Shown here one piece after another: positions 61,241 to 64,000 of a stretch of DNA of 64,000 nucleotides; within the stretch, counting starts at the first letter, position 1, and every line of letters begins with the position of its first letter. This stretch comes from Pseudomonadota bacterium (GTDB lineage: Bacteria > Bdellovibrionota_C > UBA2361 > SZUA-149 > DAOLCO01): contig JAIYCX010000013.1 in NCBI GenBank assembly GCA_027487795.1, forward strand, positions 113,730-177,729. Reading direction: 5' to 3'. The notes beneath the pieces were generated by a model, which worked only from the letters and a program-made list of their open reading frames with translations, was not told the origin of the DNA and ran no database searches. The translations under genes and the position numbers were made by a program.

Positions 61241-62359
61241 CTATTTATTTCCAAATACTTGTTTTTCTCTCTCTTGAATTAAAGTTTCCAGATCAATTAA
61301 AGATCTGTGATACTTATTTCTAGTATCAAATAATTTAGATATTCCCCACAAGTCAGATAAAGCAGCACTTAAACCAACTGAAGTAATTCCAAAATTCTTC
61401 ATCTCAAAATCACTTATAGTTTCTTTATTTTCTTGTTTTAAATATGATTCATAAGGACTAGGATAGTCTGTACATAAGACAGCTCGCCCTATAAATGAAG
61501 AAAATCCTTTTAGATAATGAATCTCAGGATTTTCTAAGCTTAATGATCTAGACTGCTCTTCTAATGAGATACCAATCATAATTGCTAGTTCGTTAGTTTT
61601 TTCAAGAACGATCTGACTAGTTTTACTTTTAGGGAAATAGAAAATTGGATAATCATTAGCTAGTCTTCTAAGAACATCTATTCCAACAATTTTTATAGCT
61701 TCTTTAATACTATTAGCTGAAGTATTAGCTCTAAGAAAACCGCTTGATATAAGATGTACTATCTTTGTACTTATTCCTAAATCCATTTTTGCTATCTCTG
61801 CTAAATCCTCAACAGTAGGTTTGTCCGAGTTCAGAAGACTTATAAATTCCTTTAACAAGTCTTCTTGACTTGGAACAGCGCTAAGTCTTAATATTGATTG
61901 TCTTATTTTTGCATTAGGCAGTTTACCTGAAACAGAAGAAAGATTTTCAATAATTTCTCTTAAGTTATTAGCATCACATGGCTTAGGTAAATATTGATGT
62001 GCGTGAGGTAATGCTCTTAGAACATGATGCTCTTCAGCTTGTCCAGATAGCACTAATCTTATTGTTGAAGGTGCAATCTCCCTGACTTCGGATAATAGCT
62101 CTGCTCCGTCCTTTTCTGGCATCTTCATATCGGTGCATATGATACTAATGTCTTCCGTGACTATCTTCTCTAAAGCTTCTTCAGCTCCGTTTGCAAATAG
62201 TAATGTATAAGAGCTAGAAAGTGGTCTAAGCATCCTTTTTAGACCTTGTAAGATTTTCTCTTCGTCATCTACAAATAATATTTTAGGAAGCATACTTCTT
62301 ATCCTTATCAGGTGTTGTATACTTGTTAATGCAATGACCTTGCCAAGCTTATTTAACAA
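61241..62359 (-). CDS. receiver protein with HDOD domain
   Basis: 372 residues. The start may be ATG 62293 (MLPKILFVDDEEKILQGLKR). Receiver domain (CTDMKMPEKDGAELL, RLVLSGQAEEHHV, YLPKPCDANNL), then an HDOD region about 170-360 (LLKEFISLLNSDKPTVEDLA, DLGISTKIVHLISSG, ANSIKEAIKIVGIDVLRRL). HDOD domains occur in signalling proteins without known catalysis. It is the first gene of the operon. Confidence 0.85.
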   Translation of the reverse strand: MLNKLGKVIALTSIQHLIRIRSMLPKILFVDDEEKILQGLKRMLRPLSSSYTLLFANGAEEALEKIVTEDISIICTDMKMPEKDGAELLSEVREIAPSTIRLVLSGQAEEHHVLRALPHAHQYLPKPCDANNLREIIENLSSVSGKLPNAKIRQSILRLSAVPSQEDLLKEFISLLNSDKPTVEDLAEIAKMDLGISTKIVHLISSGFLRANTSANSIKEAIKIVGIDVLRRLANDYPIFYFPKSKTSQIVLEKTNELAIMIGISLEEQSRSLSLENPEIHYLKGFSSFIGRAVLCTDYPSPYESYLKQENKETISDFEMKNFGITSVGLSAALSDLWGISKLFDTRNKYHRSLIDLETLIQEREKQVFGNK

Positions 62360-62561
62360 TTAAATGGCAATACGTTTAACTACTTAAGAATTTTTCTTAG
62401 AAATTAAACTAAAACATAGCTAATTTTACATTGTAATTTTTACAAGATTGTAAATTTTATATGTAAAGGTAAGGTTTAAAAAGAAGCGTGCGGCAAAAAA
62501 ACCTATGATTCGCAAGCGCTTCTAATCACAACAATAAGACTCAACTCTTAATTCTAGTAAA

Positions 62562-63314
62562 TTACTTAATATGCCATGGTTTGAAATCTGTATCAGTATC
62601 AAGATAGTCAATGTTTTCGACTTTCTTCAACCATGCAATTAAAGGAACAGTAATTGGAACAAATAAAGCCTCCCAAGCTGTCTTACATAACCAAGAAGCT
62701 ATAATAAGACTTGGAATTTCACTGTCAGGTACTTTTCCACTCGCATAAAATGCAATTGGAAAAAATATTATCGAATCGAAGAATTGTCCAACAAAAGTAG
62801 AAGAAACGATTCTTGATGAAGTAGCAAAGTATGAGTTTTGATTTCTTTTATTCTTACTCATAAGAACTTTTAATTTTGCTAATACATAGCTATTCATGAA
62901 TTCGCCAGTCAGGTAAGCTAGAAATGAAGCCACCAAAACTCTTGGAACTGCTCCAAATACTTCATCATAAGCTTTTTGGTTATCCCAAAACGATGCGCTA
63001 GGCCAAATTCCGACCAGGGCAATCAAAAGAGTACTAATAATGAAGACTACAAATCCCGCCCAAATAACTCGTCTTGTTCTATCGTAACCATAGATTTCAG
63101 TTAAGATATCTCCTCCCAAAAATACAAATGGATACGTCAGTACACTTGCGGACAATGTTACCCATTCTAAACCTGGAATAAAACTCATCGATATGAATTT
63201 TGCACCACTGATCACATTTGACAGCAGCAACATCGACACCAAAAAGGCGGAAATAAGAGCGTAGAACTTTAATTCCTTAGGCTCTTCAGAAACAACAGCA
63301 TTCGCGCTCGACAT
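62562..63314 (-). CDS. yhhQ: queuosine precursor transporter, YhhQ family
   Basis: Imports 7-cyano-7-deazaguanine for queuosine tRNA modification. 250 residues from ATG 63314 (MSSANAVVSEEPKELKFY), with AAGAGG upstream. The longer frame to 63359 lacks a site. About six spans with family-typical LLLSNVISGAKFI, LTYPFVFLGGDILTEIYGYD, SFLAYLTGEFMNSYVLAKLK, TFVGQFFDSIIFFPIAF and KTAWEALFVPITVPLI. No clear preQ1 riboswitch upstream. Confidence 0.9.
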   Translation of the reverse strand: MSSANAVVSEEPKELKFYALISAFLVSMLLLSNVISGAKFISMSFIPGLEWVTLSASVLTYPFVFLGGDILTEIYGYDRTRRVIWAGFVVFIISTLLIALVGIWPSASFWDNQKAYDEVFGAVPRVLVASFLAYLTGEFMNSYVLAKLKVLMSKNKRNQNSYFATSSRIVSSTFVGQFFDSIIFFPIAFYASGKVPDSEIPSLIIASWLCKTAWEALFVPITVPLIAWLKKVENIDYLDTDTDFKPWHIK

Positions 63315-63534
63315 AATAAACCTCTTCAAAAACAGAGAAACAACCTTAAACCGCAACACCCGTTTTAAAATCCAAGATTTAAAACTTAGATCCTAACAAG
63401 GATGCTGAGATTAACTACTACCCGGATTTAGTTTAATAAAATACTTTATTAATGCGCCCTATTTAGATAATCTCTGAGAAAAGCTCAAATTTGAAAAATA
63501 CTTTAAGTATTAAATTTTCCTATTAGTATCCGTT

Positions 63535-63575
63535 CACTACCACCCCACCCGAGTTTCAAACCCTTACCGCCCCTT
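63535..63575 (-). repeat. remnant of paired element unit 2 (inverted copy)
   Basis: On the minus strand: GGGGCGGTAAGGGTTTGAAA, then ACTCGGGTGGGGTGGTAG, i.e. the right arm and flank of a unit 2 without its body. Paired with the remnant at 63799, about 225 bases away, it indicates a decayed composite in the opposite orientation to the other three. Confidence 0.6.
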
Positions 63576-63798
63576 TTTCTTTTATATACTTTACTAAATT
63601 TCTTCAGGAAAAAATCATTACGCCAACTCCCCTTGTGACCACGCTGACCTCCTATCTTACGTTTCCCCGATTGTCTTTGTTCTTCATTAGGTTTTGTTAT
63701 GTCCGAGGATGGTGACTTGGAGGAGTTTGAGGAGTTCTTTCTATTTCAGATATGGATGGTATCTTTGTGGGAGTTGAAGACATGGTGGATAGATAAAA

Positions 63799-63876
63799 TT
63801 TGGGGCACCTTGGAAATACGTTCCAGGTGGAACGTTTCAGAATGAGTCGAGGAAGACTTAAGGGGTCAGAACTTAT
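63799..63876 (-). repeat. truncated paired element unit 1 (inverted copy)
   Basis: GGGGCACCTTGG, hairpin ACGTTCC/GGAACGT, GAATGAGTCGAGGAAGACTT and AAGGGGTCAGAACTTAT. Its outer arm matches the arm of the unit at 4105 (ATAAGTTCTGACCCCTTAAG), yet the left half is lost. The other unsupported sequence from 63315 to the window end contains no convincing gene. Confidence 0.65.
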
Positions 63877-64000
63877 CGATATATAGTGCCCACACATGAG
63901 TTTTCAGTTATATAAAGTTATCATAAGTGCGGCACGGACGAAACAGCGTAAGCTGTGAGTACTAATAAAAATATACTGCTCTAAGGATAGAATATAAGCA

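Noticed and set aside
63315..63480. preQ1 riboswitch before the queuosine precursor transporter
   Set aside because: I could not find the preQ1-I, -II or -III conserved blocks in the leader, though a variant cannot be excluded by eye.

Overview
The window is A+T-rich DNA with dense bacterial genes from a Gram-negative-like organism: Sec, Tat and lipoprotein signals, a PEP-CTERM protein with an XrtA-type deacetylase, PilM-like proteins and VirB2-like pilins. FabD, PolA, isocitrate dehydrogenase, pyrophosphatase and a queuosine-precursor transporter show that it is chromosomal. I cannot name the phylum. A deep proteobacterial-type or candidate lineage fits, but that is inference.

The main result is at 4.6-12.7 kb. 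selC (tRNA-Sec, anticodon UCA), selA and selB form one minus-strand cassette. Directly divergent from selC is a secreted protein gene that looks as if it ends at UGA 10587, yet the same frame stays open to 11687 with only one further in-frame UGA (10884). Each UGA starts a U-x-G-x-S-C motif, and the same stretch holds three Cys versions of that motif (CRGEDC and CAGGNC twice). Each UGA is followed at bacterial-SECIS distance by a hairpin with a G-containing loop. I read 8157-11687 as one undescribed-looking protein of about 1176 residues with two selenocysteines. Its body and the next gene weakly resemble TraU/TrbC-type conjugation proteins.

Layout: 1-4 kb, a partial gene, a dockerin-Hint secreted protein and pyrophosphatase. 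4.6-12.7 kb, the selenocysteine machinery and its probable substrate. 13-15 kb, a tandem pair of paralogues with duplicated leaders and terminators. 15-26.6 kb, a hybrid histidine kinase, fabD, an aminotransferase, polA, an ECF sigma factor with a likely anti-sigma factor, ferritin and a PilM-like gene. 27-28.4 kb, RelBE and a small gene inside duplicated flanks. 28.6-32.9 kb, six consecutive VirB2-like pilin genes with secreted accessory proteins. 33-39.8 kb, icd, an HTTM protein, a polysaccharide deacetylase, a hipA remnant and HipBA. 39.8-46.8 kb, a polyamine/membrane cluster (SpeD, SPFH, two DUF4178, DUF350, spermidine synthase, a Tat-exported FAD oxidase). 47-51 kb, glycan genes and a PEP-CTERM protein. 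51.5-52.9 kb, three odd tRNA genes and a Rieske-like lipoprotein. 53-56 kb, a phosphatase and a second PilM-like gene. 56-62 kb, a sigma-54 regulator and a four-gene signalling operon. 62.5 kb, yhhQ.

Three families of structured repeats sit between genes. The clearest is a composite of two facing ~150-bp palindromic units, present three times in the same orientation and once as a decayed inverted copy. Arm sequences differ between copies but stay complementary within each, which indicates selection for the fold.
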